This document shows, piece after piece, positions 9,708 through 17,701 of a stretch of 64,000 nt of DNA (positions within the stretch are counted from its first letter, which is position 1; every line of letters starts with the position of its first letter). The translations under genes and the position numbers were made by a program. This DNA comes from Adlercreutzia faecimuris. GTDB taxonomy: Bacteria > Actinomycetota > Coriobacteriia > Coriobacteriales > Eggerthellaceae. The notes beneath the pieces are model-generated. The model saw only the letters and a program-made list of their open reading frames with translations. It had not been told where the DNA came from and searched no databases. The stretch is taken from positions 62,001 through 126,000 of the forward strand of contig NZ_JAJMLW010000002.1 in NCBI RefSeq assembly GCF_022669055.1, written 5' to 3'.

Positions 9708-11232
9708 CCCGCGCACCCTCTGGTTCGACCCGCGCGACCTGGAGATATCCAAGGGAGACCCCGTGGTGGTGACCACGGCCCGCGGCATCGAGTTCGGCCG
9801 CGCCGCCAGCGACGTGATCGAGGTGGACGAGCGCGAGGTCAAGGCGCTCAAGACGCCGCTCAAGCCGGTGAAGCGTCTGGCCACGCCCGAGGACGTCGAG
9901 CGCGCCGAGGACCTCGAGCGCCGAAGCCGCGAGGCCCTGCCCGAGTTCAAGGCCATGGCCGCCGAGGCCCACGCCGACATGCACCCCGTGTCGGTGGAGT
10001 TCCTCTTCGACGGCGACAAGGCGGTCTTCTACTTCGAGGCCGAGGAGCGCGTCGACTTCCGCGACCTGGTGCGCAAGCTGGCGGCCCACTTCCACGTGCG
10101 CATCGACATGCGCCAGATCGGCGTGCGCGACGAGGCGCGCATCGTGGGCGGCCTGGGCCACTGCGGCCAGGAGCTGTGCTGCAAGCGCATGGGCGGCGAG
10201 TTCTGCCCCGTGTCCATCCGCATGGCCAAGGAGCAGGACCTCTCGCTCAACCCCCAGAAGATATCGGGGCTGTGCGGGCGCCTCATGTGCTGCTTGCGCT
10301 ACGAGTACGACGCCTACAAGGACTTCAAGTCGCGCGCGCCCAAGGCCAACGCCACCGTCCAGACCCCGGAGGGGCCGGGGAAGGTGTGCGAGCTCGACGT
10401 GCCGCGCGAGATGGTGTCGATCCGGATAGAGGGCGAGAAGCCGGTCAAGGTGCCGCTCTCCGCCTTCGAGGCCCCCAAGGAGGGCGCCCGCCCCAGCGTG
10501 GTGACCGAGGAGGGCTGGGAGGAGGCCAAGGGCGCCGTCGAGGTGGCCAAGGGCGACGCGGTGGCGTTCCTCACCTCGCAGTTCACCGGGGCGGACAAGC
10601 TGGCCGAGGCGGGCAAGGTGCGCCGCACCCCCGGCGGCAAGAGGGCCCAGGGCGACGGCCGGCGCGGCGCGGGCTCGGGCGGAGGCGCGGGCTCGGGCGG
10701 CTCGCGCGGCGGGCGCGGCAAGGGCCGCGGCCGGGGCGAGGAGCCCCGGGGCGGCGCCGACGAGGCGCGCAAGCCGCGGCGCCGGCGCACCAAGGTGGGC
10801 GAGGGCGGCGCGCCCGAGGCCGGCGGCGCGCCCGCCAAGGGCGCCTCGGCGGCCGACCCCAAGCGCAAGAGCCGCAACCGCAGCCACGGCGGCGACGCCG
10901 CGCAGCGCCAGGCCGGCGCCGCCGAGGGCCGCTCCGGCCGCGGCGAGCGCGCGGCCAAGGGCGGCAAGGGCGCCGCAGGCGGCCGGGCCAAGGAGGGCCA
11001 GGCGCCATCCGGCGCCAAGGGCGCGGGCCCGCGGCCCGGCCAGCGCTCCTCGGGCCTGCGCGGCGAGCGCGGCGACAAGCCCGGCCAGCGCGGCGGCGAG
11101 CGCCCCGCGCGCGACCAGGGGCGCTCCGGCGGCGTGCCCGAGGGCGACGGCGCCCGGCGCCGCCGGCGGCGCAGCCACCGCTCCGGCGGTGCGCCCGAGG
11201 CGGGCGCCGAGGCGAGGGGAGGCGCCGAATGA
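9673..11232 (+). CDS. ricT: PSP1-domain protein (RicT/YaaT type) with long basic tail
   Basis: The first 290 residues are the PSP1 domain of RicT, which in Bacillus works with RicA and RicF as an Fe-S complex that affects RNase Y and development. The Cys-rich signature is clear: CGQELCCKRM...FCPVSIRMAK, then SGLCGRLMCCLRYEY between residues about 165 and 215. After residue 310 comes an unusual tail of some 200 residues rich in Gly, Arg, Lys and Ala, with repeated GRGRG/GGRAKEG-like stretches, suggesting RNA or ribosome binding; normal RicT ends near 280. Neighbours tmk-holB-ricT match the Firmicutes order. AGAGAGG precedes the ATG, which overlaps holB. Its stop overlaps the pncB start (ATGA). 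Confidence 0.88.
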   Translation: MVRVAPINIAFNPRTLWFDPRDLEISKGDPVVVTTARGIEFGRAASDVIEVDEREVKALKTPLKPVKRLATPEDVERAEDLERRSREALPEFKAMAAEAHADMHPVSVEFLFDGDKAVFYFEAEERVDFRDLVRKLAAHFHVRIDMRQIGVRDEARIVGGLGHCGQELCCKRMGGEFCPVSIRMAKEQDLSLNPQKISGLCGRLMCCLRYEYDAYKDFKSRAPKANATVQTPEGPGKVCELDVPREMVSIRIEGEKPVKVPLSAFEAPKEGARPSVVTEEGWEEAKGAVEVAKGDAVAFLTSQFTGADKLAEAGKVRRTPGGKRAQGDGRRGAGSGGGAGSGGSRGGRGKGRGRGEEPRGGADEARKPRRRRTKVGEGGAPEAGGAPAKGASAADPKRKSRNRSHGGDAAQRQAGAAEGRSGRGERAAKGGKGAAGGRAKEGQAPSGAKGAGPRPGQRSSGLRGERGDKPGQRGGERPARDQGRSGGVPEGDGARRRRRRSHRSGGAPEAGAEARGGAE

Positions 11233-12683
11233 GGGTCGACTACGCGCTTCTGACCGACCTCTACCAGATCACCATGGCCCAGGGCTACTGGGACGCGGGC
11301 AAGGGCCGCGAGGAGGCCTGCTTCTCGATGTACTTCCGCGACTACCCCTTCAAGGGGGGCTTCGCGGTGGCCTGCGGCATGGCCCAGCTGGCCGAGATGG
11401 TCGAGTCCTACCGGTTCGCCGACGATGACGTGGCCTACCTGGCCGGGCTCTCGGCGCCCGGCGGCGGGCCGCTGTTCTCCGAGGACTTCCTGGCCTACCT
11501 GGCCGACTTCCGCCTGACCTGCGACATCGACGCGGTGCGCGAGGGCACCGTCGTGTTCCCCCACGAGCCGCTCGTGCGCGTCACCGGCCCCATCATGGAA
11601 TGCCAGCTGCTCGAGACGGCGCTGCTCAACTGCGTGAACTTCCAGACGCTCATCGCCACCAAGGCGGCCCGGGTGTGCCTGGCCGCCGGGGACGCGCCCG
11701 TGGCCGAGTTCGGCCTGCGCCGGGCCCAGGGCCTCGGCGGGGTGTGGGCGAGCCGCGCGGCGGTGGTGGGCGGCTGCGCCTCGACCTCCGACGTGCTGGC
11801 CGGCAAGCTCTTCGACATCCCCGTGTCGGGCACCCACGCGCACTCCTGGGTGATGTCCTTCGACGACGAGCTGACCGCCTTCCGCGAGTACGCGCGCATC
11901 TTCCCCAAGAACTGCGTGCTGCTCGTCGACTCCTACGACGTGGAGCAGGGCATCCGCAACGCCATCACCGTGGGGCTGGAGATGCGCGAGCGCGGCGAGC
12001 GGCTCGCCGGCATCCGCATCGACTCGGGCGACCTGTCGTGGCTGGCCCGCATGGCGCGGCGCATGCTCGACGAGGCGGGGCTCGAGGACTGCGGCATCGT
12101 GCTGTCCAACGACCTGGACGAGCACACCATCAAGTCGATCCTCGACGAGGGGACGCCGGTCACGTCCTGGGGCGTGGGCACCAAGCTCGCCTGCGCCTTC
12201 GACCAGCCCACCCTGGGCGGCGTCTACAAGCTGGCCGCCGTGCGCGAGCCGGGGGCCGAGGAGTGGACGAACCGCCTCAAGATATCGGAGTCGGCCGCCA
12301 AGCTCACCACCCCCGGCGTGCTCGACGTGCGCCGCTACTACCACGACGACGGGCGCATCGCCGGCGACATGGTCTTCGACGTGACGCGGCCCGTCGACGG
12401 GCGCGAGGTGATCGTCGACCCGGTGGACGACCTGCGCCAGAAGCGGCTGGCCGGCAAGCGCTACGAGACGCTGCTCGCGCCGCTGGCCCGGGGCGGGCGC
12501 GCGGTGCTCGCGCCCGAGGACCGCTCGGCCATGGCCGCGCGCGAGCGCGCCCGGGCGGGGCTGGCCACCCTCGACGAGACGCAGAAGCGCATGCTCAACC
12601 CCCACACCTACCCCGTGGGGCTCGAATACGGATTGTTTGAGCGCCGTCGCGAACTTGTCGCGTCGCTGCGCGGCATCGTGTAG
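11229..12683 (+). CDS. pncB: Nicotinate phosphoribosyltransferase
   Basis: This 484-residue protein makes nicotinate mononucleotide from nicotinate and PRPP in the NAD salvage path. Typical segments are LLTDLYQITMAQGYW at the N-terminus, EFGLRRAQG (substrate site), SGTHAHSWVMSF with the catalytic His, IRIDSGDLSWLA, and WGVGTKLACAFDQP. Its ATG overlaps the ricT stop by four bases, so it is translated as part of the tmk-holB-ricT operon. A -10 element directly after its stop marks the start of the next transcript. Confidence 0.94.
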   Translation: MRVDYALLTDLYQITMAQGYWDAGKGREEACFSMYFRDYPFKGGFAVACGMAQLAEMVESYRFADDDVAYLAGLSAPGGGPLFSEDFLAYLADFRLTCDIDAVREGTVVFPHEPLVRVTGPIMECQLLETALLNCVNFQTLIATKAARVCLAAGDAPVAEFGLRRAQGLGGVWASRAAVVGGCASTSDVLAGKLFDIPVSGTHAHSWVMSFDDELTAFREYARIFPKNCVLLVDSYDVEQGIRNAITVGLEMRERGERLAGIRIDSGDLSWLARMARRMLDEAGLEDCGIVLSNDLDEHTIKSILDEGTPVTSWGVGTKLACAFDQPTLGGVYKLAAVREPGAEEWTNRLKISESAAKLTTPGVLDVRRYYHDDGRIAGDMVFDVTRPVDGREVIVDPVDDLRQKRLAGKRYETLLAPLARGGRAVLAPEDRSAMAARERARAGLATLDETQKRMLNPHTYPVGLEYGLFERRRELVASLRGIV

Positions 12684-12685
12684 CC

Positions 12686-12691
12686 TATAAT
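12686..12691 (+). promoter_or_regulatory. -10 element upstream of first degV
   Basis: TATAAT three bases after the pncB stop and 52 bases before the degV ATG. No clear -35. Confidence 0.4.
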
Positions 12692-12743
12692 CGCCGGATA
12701 CCGCAAGCGCGCCCGCGCGGGCGCAGCGCCTGAGAGGACGACA

Positions 12744-13646
12744 ATGATCAGGATCATCACCGACTCGGTTTCCTCCATCCCGGCGGACGTGGCCGCCCGC
12801 CTGGACGTGGAGGTCATCACCCTCTACGTCAACCGCGAGGGCACCGAGTACGCCGACGCCTCCATGGACCTCGACGCGTTCTACGCCGACATCCACGCCA
12901 TGGTCGACGACATCCCCACGTCGAGCCAGCCCTCCCAGGCCGTGCTCGAGGCGGCCTTCGAGGAGGCGGCGCTCGCCGGCGACGAGGTGCTCGGCGTGTT
13001 CATCTCGACGGGGCTCTCCGGCACCTTCGACGGCGCCGTGCGGGCCGCCCGCGCGGTGAAGGCCCGCAACCTGGGCTTCCGCTGCGTCCTCATCGACTCC
13101 ACGTCCTGCGGCTACGACGAGGCGTGGCCCGTCTTCGACGCCGTGGACGCCCGCGACGCCGGCGACGACCTGGCCGCCTGCGCGGCGGCGGTGCATCGCG
13201 GCATCGAGTCCACGCGCTTTCTGTTCACGCCCGAGACGCTCACCTTCCTGAAGAAGGGCGGGCGCATCGGCGGCGCGGCGGCGCTCCTGGGCAACCTCAT
13301 CCAGCTGGCGCCCGTGCTCACCGTCATCGACGGGCGGGCCGACACGCTGGCCAAGGTGCGCACGCGCAAGAAGGCGCTCGCCCGCATCGTCGAGACGATG
13401 CGGGACGACATCGAGGCCCACGGCCTCAAGCGCGTCGTCGTGCACTACATCGGCGACAAGGCGCCGGCCGTCCAGTGGGCCCGCGACGTGATCGAGCCTC
13501 TGGTCGGGCGCGCGGTGGACGTGCTGCCCGTGAGCCCGGTCATCGGCCTGCACGTGGGGCCGGCCGTCGGCGTCGCCTACGAGTGCCTGGAGACCATCGC
13601 CGGTAAGATCACCGGCCCGGCCGCCGAGCGCGAGCTCGCCCTGTAG
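12744..13646 (+). CDS. DegV family fatty-acid-binding protein
   Basis: This 300-residue DegV protein starts MIRIITDSVSSIPAD and contains PTSSQPSQ near residue 52, FISTGLSGTFDGAV, and FLKKGGRIGGAAALLGN near residue 170. DegV/FakB proteins bind a fatty acid and present it to FakA kinase; no FakA is in the window. GAGAGGA lies before the ATG. A second DegV paralogue follows 133 bp downstream. Confidence 0.9.
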   Translation: MIRIITDSVSSIPADVAARLDVEVITLYVNREGTEYADASMDLDAFYADIHAMVDDIPTSSQPSQAVLEAAFEEAALAGDEVLGVFISTGLSGTFDGAVRAARAVKARNLGFRCVLIDSTSCGYDEAWPVFDAVDARDAGDDLAACAAAVHRGIESTRFLFTPETLTFLKKGGRIGGAAALLGNLIQLAPVLTVIDGRADTLAKVRTRKKALARIVETMRDDIEAHGLKRVVVHYIGDKAPAVQWARDVIEPLVGRAVDVLPVSPVIGLHVGPAVGVAYECLETIAGKITGPAAERELAL

Positions 13647-13779
13647 CCGCCTGGGGCCCGCGCCCGGCCCGCCCGCGCGCCGCCTTCCCCGCCCTTTTCG
13701 CCGCCCGGCCCCGCGCCCGGGCGGCGCCACCCCGTCGGGCGCCACCCGCGCCCGCCCGAGAAGAGAGGCCGACCACCCG

Positions 13780-14706
13780 ATGCCCAAGTGCAACCTCATC
13801 ATCGACTCCTGCTGCGATCTGCCCCCCGAGCTGGTGGACCGCGACGGGGTCTACCTGCTCAAGTTCCCCTACATCATGGACGGCGAGCCGCTCGACGACG
13901 ACCTGTTCCGCACCCGCACGGCCGCCGACTTCTACGGCGCCATGCGCGAGGGGGCCGAGCCCTCCACGTCCCAGGTGTCCATCCCCGCGCTCACCGAGGC
14001 CTTCGAGGCCGCGGCCGCCTCGGGCGTCCCCACCGTGTACCTGTGCTTCTCGAGCGGGCTGTCGGGCAGCTACGACGCGGCCGTGCTCGTGCGCGACCAG
14101 GTGGCCGCCGCGCACCCGGACGCCGAGCTCTACGTGGTCGACACGCACCTGGCCTCCATCGCCGAGGGGCTGCTCGTCTACGAGGCGCTCGAGCAGCGCG
14201 CCAAGGGGCTCACCGCCGAGGAGATGGTGCGCTGGGCCGAGGAGGCCCGCTACTTCGTGAACGAGAAGTTCATGGTGGAGGACCTCGACGCGCTGCGCCG
14301 CGGCGGGCGCATCCCCGGCTCGGTGGCCGTGGCCGGGGCGGCCCTCGACGTGAAGCCGCTGCTCGTCATCGCCGCCGACGGGACGCTGTCGCTGTCGGGC
14401 GTGGCCCGCGGCCGCAAGAAGGGCCTGCGCGCCCTCGTCGACTTCTACGCCAAGCACGCCGCGCCGGCCGGCTCGGCCCAGTGCGTGCTGGTGGGCCACG
14501 CCGACGCGCCCAAGGACGCGGCGCGGCTGAAGGACCTGCTGCTCAAGGAGAACGACTCCATCCTCGTGCTGGAGTGCAACATCGGCCCTGTCATCGGCAG
14601 CCACGTGGGCCCCGGGATGGTGGCCGCCGTGTTCTGGGGCGGCGACAAGCGCGACGAGCTGTCGGTGGCCGACCGCATCGCGCGCAAGGTGAAGGGAGTG
14701 AGCTAG
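13780..14706 (+). CDS. DegV family fatty-acid-binding protein, second copy
   Basis: This 308-residue paralogue starts with CNLIIDSCCDLPPEL and shows PSTSQVSIPALTEAF, CFSSGLSGSYDAA, and LRRGGRIPGSVAVAG. It is clearly diverged from the copy at 12744, so this is an old pair rather than a recent duplication. Two FakB-like proteins with different acyl preference are common. The gap before it contains a 10-bp GC hairpin (13699-13726) without a T-run. AGAAGAGAGG precedes the ATG. The next gene starts one base after the TAG. Confidence 0.9.
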   Translation: MPKCNLIIDSCCDLPPELVDRDGVYLLKFPYIMDGEPLDDDLFRTRTAADFYGAMREGAEPSTSQVSIPALTEAFEAAAASGVPTVYLCFSSGLSGSYDAAVLVRDQVAAAHPDAELYVVDTHLASIAEGLLVYEALEQRAKGLTAEEMVRWAEEARYFVNEKFMVEDLDALRRGGRIPGSVAVAGAALDVKPLLVIAADGTLSLSGVARGRKKGLRALVDFYAKHAAPAGSAQCVLVGHADAPKDAARLKDLLLKENDSILVLECNIGPVIGSHVGPGMVAAVFWGGDKRDELSVADRIARKVKGVS

Positions 14707-14707
14707 C

Positions 14708-15667
14708 ATGACCACCGGATACGCCTTCCGCGGCAGCGAGCGCCTCATCGGCGCCGTGGCCGACCGCCTGGCCGGCGCCGGCCTCGCGCCGGTGGCCGAC
14801 GAGGCCGCCGCCGACGTGGTGATAACCTTCGCCACCACCCAGCGCGAGCTGGAAGACCTCTACTTCGGCGACGACGGCTTCGTCCAGTCGCTCGCGCCTG
14901 GCACCCTGCTCATCGACCTGAGCGCCACCACCCCCGGCTTCGCCCGCGAGCTGAACGCCGTGGCGACGGTGAGCGACCTGGTGATGGTGGAGGCGCCGCT
15001 GGTGGTGGACGACCTCGCGCGGCCCGACTCCTTCGCCCGCGACAACCTGAGCTGCTTCGCGGCGGGGGAGGGCGACGGTCTGGCGCGGGCAGCCGGCGTG
15101 CTCGGGGCGCTCTTCGGCGCCGTCCACGAGGTGGGCACGCCCGGCGCCGCCCAGCTGGCGCGCGCCGCGCTCACCCTGCAGGTGGCCGCCCAGGTGATCG
15201 CCGCCATCGAGGCCGACGCGCTCTACCGCGCCGTGCGCCGCTCGCCGGCCGGGTCGGGCCTGGGCGACGCGCGTCCCGACGCGCTGTCCGGCGCGGGCGC
15301 CGCGGTGATCGCGGCCGCCCGTGCCGGCCGCTTCGAGGGCGCCTACACGGTGGAGATGCTCATGGCCGAGCTCTCCGCCGCGCTCATGGCCGCCGACGAC
15401 GCCGAGCTCATCCTGCCCCAGGCCGAGGCCGCCATGCACCTGCTGGAGCTCCTTGCCGTCATCGGCGGCGCCGACAAGGCGCCCGCGGCGCTCTCGCTCG
15501 TCTACGGCGAGGAGTCCGCCTGCGCCGAGGCCGGCCTCGACTGGACGCGCGCCGAGCAGGCCTACGGCCACGCCGAGGACGAGGACGACGGCTGGGACGC
15601 GCCCGAGGACGAGGACGAGGACTGGTCCTCCGACTGGGACGACGGCTTCGACTACCGCTCGAACTAG
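14708..15667 (+). CDS. 6-phosphogluconate/3-hydroxyisobutyrate dehydrogenase-like protein with acidic tail
   Basis: This 319-residue protein resembles beta-hydroxyacid dehydrogenases. Residues 35-75 (ADVVITFATTQRELEDLYFG, then LAPGTLLIDLSATTPGFARELN) are the usual second half of their Rossmann domain. Next come MVEAPLVVDD and the helical C-domain. The N-terminal GxGxxG is not recognisable (the protein begins MTTGYAFRGSERLIGAVADRL), so cofactor binding is uncertain. The last 35 residues are an Asp/Glu/Trp-rich tail (EDEDDGWDAPEDEDEDW...). It is one base downstream of the second degV and probably co-transcribed with it. Substrate unknown. Confidence 0.7.
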   Translation: MTTGYAFRGSERLIGAVADRLAGAGLAPVADEAAADVVITFATTQRELEDLYFGDDGFVQSLAPGTLLIDLSATTPGFARELNAVATVSDLVMVEAPLVVDDLARPDSFARDNLSCFAAGEGDGLARAAGVLGALFGAVHEVGTPGAAQLARAALTLQVAAQVIAAIEADALYRAVRRSPAGSGLGDARPDALSGAGAAVIAAARAGRFEGAYTVEMLMAELSAALMAADDAELILPQAEAAMHLLELLAVIGGADKAPAALSLVYGEESACAEAGLDWTRAEQAYGHAEDEDDGWDAPEDEDEDWSSDWDDGFDYRSN

Positions 15668-15801
15668 CCCCGACCCGCCGGGGGCGCAGTCACGTCCGGC
15701 GCGCCGGTTGGCATTCCGGCGGCGCGCCGGATGCGCTTCGCGGCGCGTGCCTGCGCTGCCGGCGCGGCGTTTCCGTTCCCCGTTCCGAAGGAGCCCCTCC
15801 C

Positions 15802-16800
15802 ATGACCGCCGACGACAGCTACCTCCTCCCGTCCTCCTGCGAGCTGTGCCCGCGGCGGTGCGGGGCGAACCGCGCGGCGGGGGAGCGGGGCGCGTGCGGC
15901 GCCGACGACCGGCTGGTGGTCGCCCGCGCGGCCCTGCACTTCTGGGAGGAGCCGCCGCTGTCGGGCGAGGACGGGTCGGGCGCCGTGTTCTTCTCGCACT
16001 GCCCCCTCGGCTGCTCCTACTGCCAGAACGGCCCCATCGCCCGCGGCCAGGCCGGCGCGCCCGTCACGGTGGCGCGCCTCGCCGAGATGATGCGCGAGCT
16101 CGAGGCCCAGGGAGCCCTCAACGTCAACCTGGTGACGGCCACCCACTACGCGCCCCAGGCGCGCGCTGCCGTCGCGGCGGCCCGCGAGGCGGGGCTGGCG
16201 CTTCCCGTGGTGTGGAACACGAGCGGCTACGAGACCGTCGAGGCCGTGCGCGCCAACCGCGGCACGGTGGACGTGTACCTGGCCGACCTCAAGTACGCCG
16301 ACGCCGGGCTGGCCGCGCGCTACTCGGCGGCGCCCGACTACCCGGCCGTGGCCCTGGCCGCCCTCGACGCCATGGTGGAGGCGGTGGGCGAGCCGGCCTT
16401 CGACGAGCACCGCGGCCAGGAGCGCCTGGTGCGTGGCGTGATCGTACGCCACCTCCTGCTGCCCGGCTGCCTCGACGACTCCCGCGCCGTCGTGCGCCTG
16501 CTCCACGAGCGCTACGGGCCCGCGGTGCGCCTGTCGCTCATGAGCCAGTACACGCCCGTGCTCGCCGCGGCCGCCGAGGCGGGCGACGCCCGCGCGCGCC
16601 GCGTCCTCGAGCGCTGCCCCGAGCTCGCCCATACCGTGCCGGAGGCCGACTACGAGGCCCTCCTCGACTACGCCGACGACCTCGGCGTCGAGGACTACTA
16701 CTGGCAGCAGGGCGCCGCCGCCGAGGAGAGCTTCATCCCCGCCTTCGACCTCACCGGTGTAATCCCGCCCGCCCCAGCGGACAATCCCGCCGACGCCTAG
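15802..16800 (+). CDS. Radical SAM protein of the PflX type (COG1313)
   Basis: This 332-residue protein carries the radical SAM cluster CPLGCSYC (Cys67, Cys71, Cys74), preceded by a second Cys group at 13, 16, 20 and 32 (CELCPRRC...GACG). That layout matches the uncharacterised PflX proteins related to pyruvate formate-lyase activating enzymes. Further landmarks are VNLVTATHYAP, VVWNTSGYE and LADLKYAD. It could activate a glycyl radical enzyme, but none is nearby and the function is not known. GAAGGAG precedes the ATG. The final codons and TAG stop coincide with the first units of the palindromic repeat array, so the C-terminal residues PADNPADA are repeat-encoded. Confidence 0.85.
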   Translation: MTADDSYLLPSSCELCPRRCGANRAAGERGACGADDRLVVARAALHFWEEPPLSGEDGSGAVFFSHCPLGCSYCQNGPIARGQAGAPVTVARLAEMMRELEAQGALNVNLVTATHYAPQARAAVAAAREAGLALPVVWNTSGYETVEAVRANRGTVDVYLADLKYADAGLAARYSAAPDYPAVALAALDAMVEAVGEPAFDEHRGQERLVRGVIVRHLLLPGCLDDSRAVVRLLHERYGPAVRLSLMSQYTPVLAAAAEAGDARARRVLERCPELAHTVPEADYEALLDYADDLGVEDYYWQQGAAAEESFIPAFDLTGVIPPAPADNPADA

Positions 16801-17015
16801 GTCCGCCGCGGCGGGCCGGCAAGCCGGCACCTAGGTTGTCGCGCCGGGCAGCCCCGTCGACGCCTGGGCTTTGCTGCAGCAAGTGGCTCAGTCGACGCCT
16901 GGCTCGCCGCGGCAGGCAATCCTGCCGGAACCTAGTTCGCCGCGTCAGGCAAATCCTGCCGGAACCTAGTTCGCCGCGGCGGACAAATCCCGCTGGCGCC
17001 TAAGCCCGCCGCAGG
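16768..17015. repeat. Array of about seven 33-35-bp palindromic repeats
   Basis: Units start with CCTAG/CCTGG/CCTAA at 16796, 16830, 16863, 16898, 16931, 16965 and 16999, with a partial unit before them inside the preceding gene. Each unit carries its own dyad, for example GGCAGG-CAAT-CCTGCC in the fourth, CCGGC-AA-GCCGG in the first and TTGCTGCAGCAA in the third. Units 4-6 are most alike. There are no unique spacers, so this is not a CRISPR array. Confidence 0.8.
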
Positions 17016-17188
17016 CCTCTTCTCCGATTGCCGGGCTTTAATTATTAGTAATTAACTCATATTTACCGCTCCCCTTCCATCTTCTCTTCCGGATTCGGGC
17101 CTTCCCGGGCGCCTTCTGCGATTGGCGATCGAGGAAGACGCCTCGCGGTCTTTCAACTCATGCTGAATGTGCATCAGAAGCAAACGAA
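17016..17188. other. Non-coding interval with an AT-rich patch before parS
   Basis: Bases 17036-17072 are strikingly AT-rich for this genome (taatta repeats). No gene, no DnaA box of the TTATNCACA form seen. Confidence 0.5.
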
Positions 17189-17204
17189 TGTTTCACGTGA
17201 AACA
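17189..17204. promoter_or_regulatory. parS site 1 (ParB binding)
   Basis: Exact 16-bp palindrome TGTTTCACGTGAAACA, the canonical bacterial parS sequence that loads ParB for chromosome segregation. Confidence 0.95.
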
Positions 17205-17479
17205 TTCTCGGCCCGTAAATGCGGCACACGCCGCAAGACGGGCAGCGGGTGTCGGCGAGGCGCGCCAGCGGAGCTGGGGTTCGTGCGATCGGAAGCGCAG
17301 ATGGGACTGCGCGATCGGAGGAGCAGGTGAGGTCACGCGGACGGGGGGCGCTGGTGGAAGTCGCACGAATGGAAGGGCTGGTGGGAATCGCGTGAGTGGA
17401 GGTGCTGGTCAGCCTGGTATTTGGCGTGTCTGGCGAGGCGCGTCGTCTGTCGGGGCGTGTCGCCTACAACCTAAACAAA
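17205..17479. other. Spacer between the two parS sites
   Basis: 275 bp with a G/A-biased plus strand. A reading frame spans it and both parS sites (each translating as MFHVKH), but its composition is not gene-like. Nothing else seen. Confidence 0.5.
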
Positions 17480-17495
17480 TGTTTCACGTGAAACA
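17480..17495. promoter_or_regulatory. parS site 2 (ParB binding)
   Basis: A second exact TGTTTCACGTGAAACA, here extended to a 22-bp perfect palindrome at 17477-17498. It lies 291 bp from site 1. Confidence 0.95.
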
Positions 17496-17535
17496 TTTCT
17501 GCAGAGATTCGCGCTTTGGAGGAGGGTAACAAGGG

Positions 17536-17701
17536 GCACTTGGGGCCGCGGGGCGCCCTGCATGGCGGAAGAGGGTCGCAGAGCGGGGCACGAGGAGCTA
17601 GCGGGTGGCGAGGGCGGGCGCTTGGGGCTGCGGGGCGTCCCATGTGGCAGAGGGAGCTGGCGGGGCTAGGGCGCGGGAGGCTAGCGGGTGGCGAGGGCGG
17701 G
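17536..17701. repeat. Imperfect 83-84-bp tandem duplication overlapping a gene 3' end
   Basis: Units 17536-17618 and 17619-17701. Their last 21 bp (17598-17618 and 17681-17701) are identical and, in the second unit, encode the last residues and stop of the minus-strand gene. Confidence 0.7.

Noticed and set aside
13699-13726. Terminator between the two degV genes
   Set aside because: Perfect GC stem, but no T-run, and the second gene may be co-transcribed; not listed as a terminator.
16768-17015. CRISPR array
   Set aside because: Units of 33-35 bp follow each other without unique spacers and vary along their length; no cas genes are near.
17167-17529. Small protein containing MFHVKH twice
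   Set aside because: The motif is only the translation of the two parS palindromes and the rest is low complexity.
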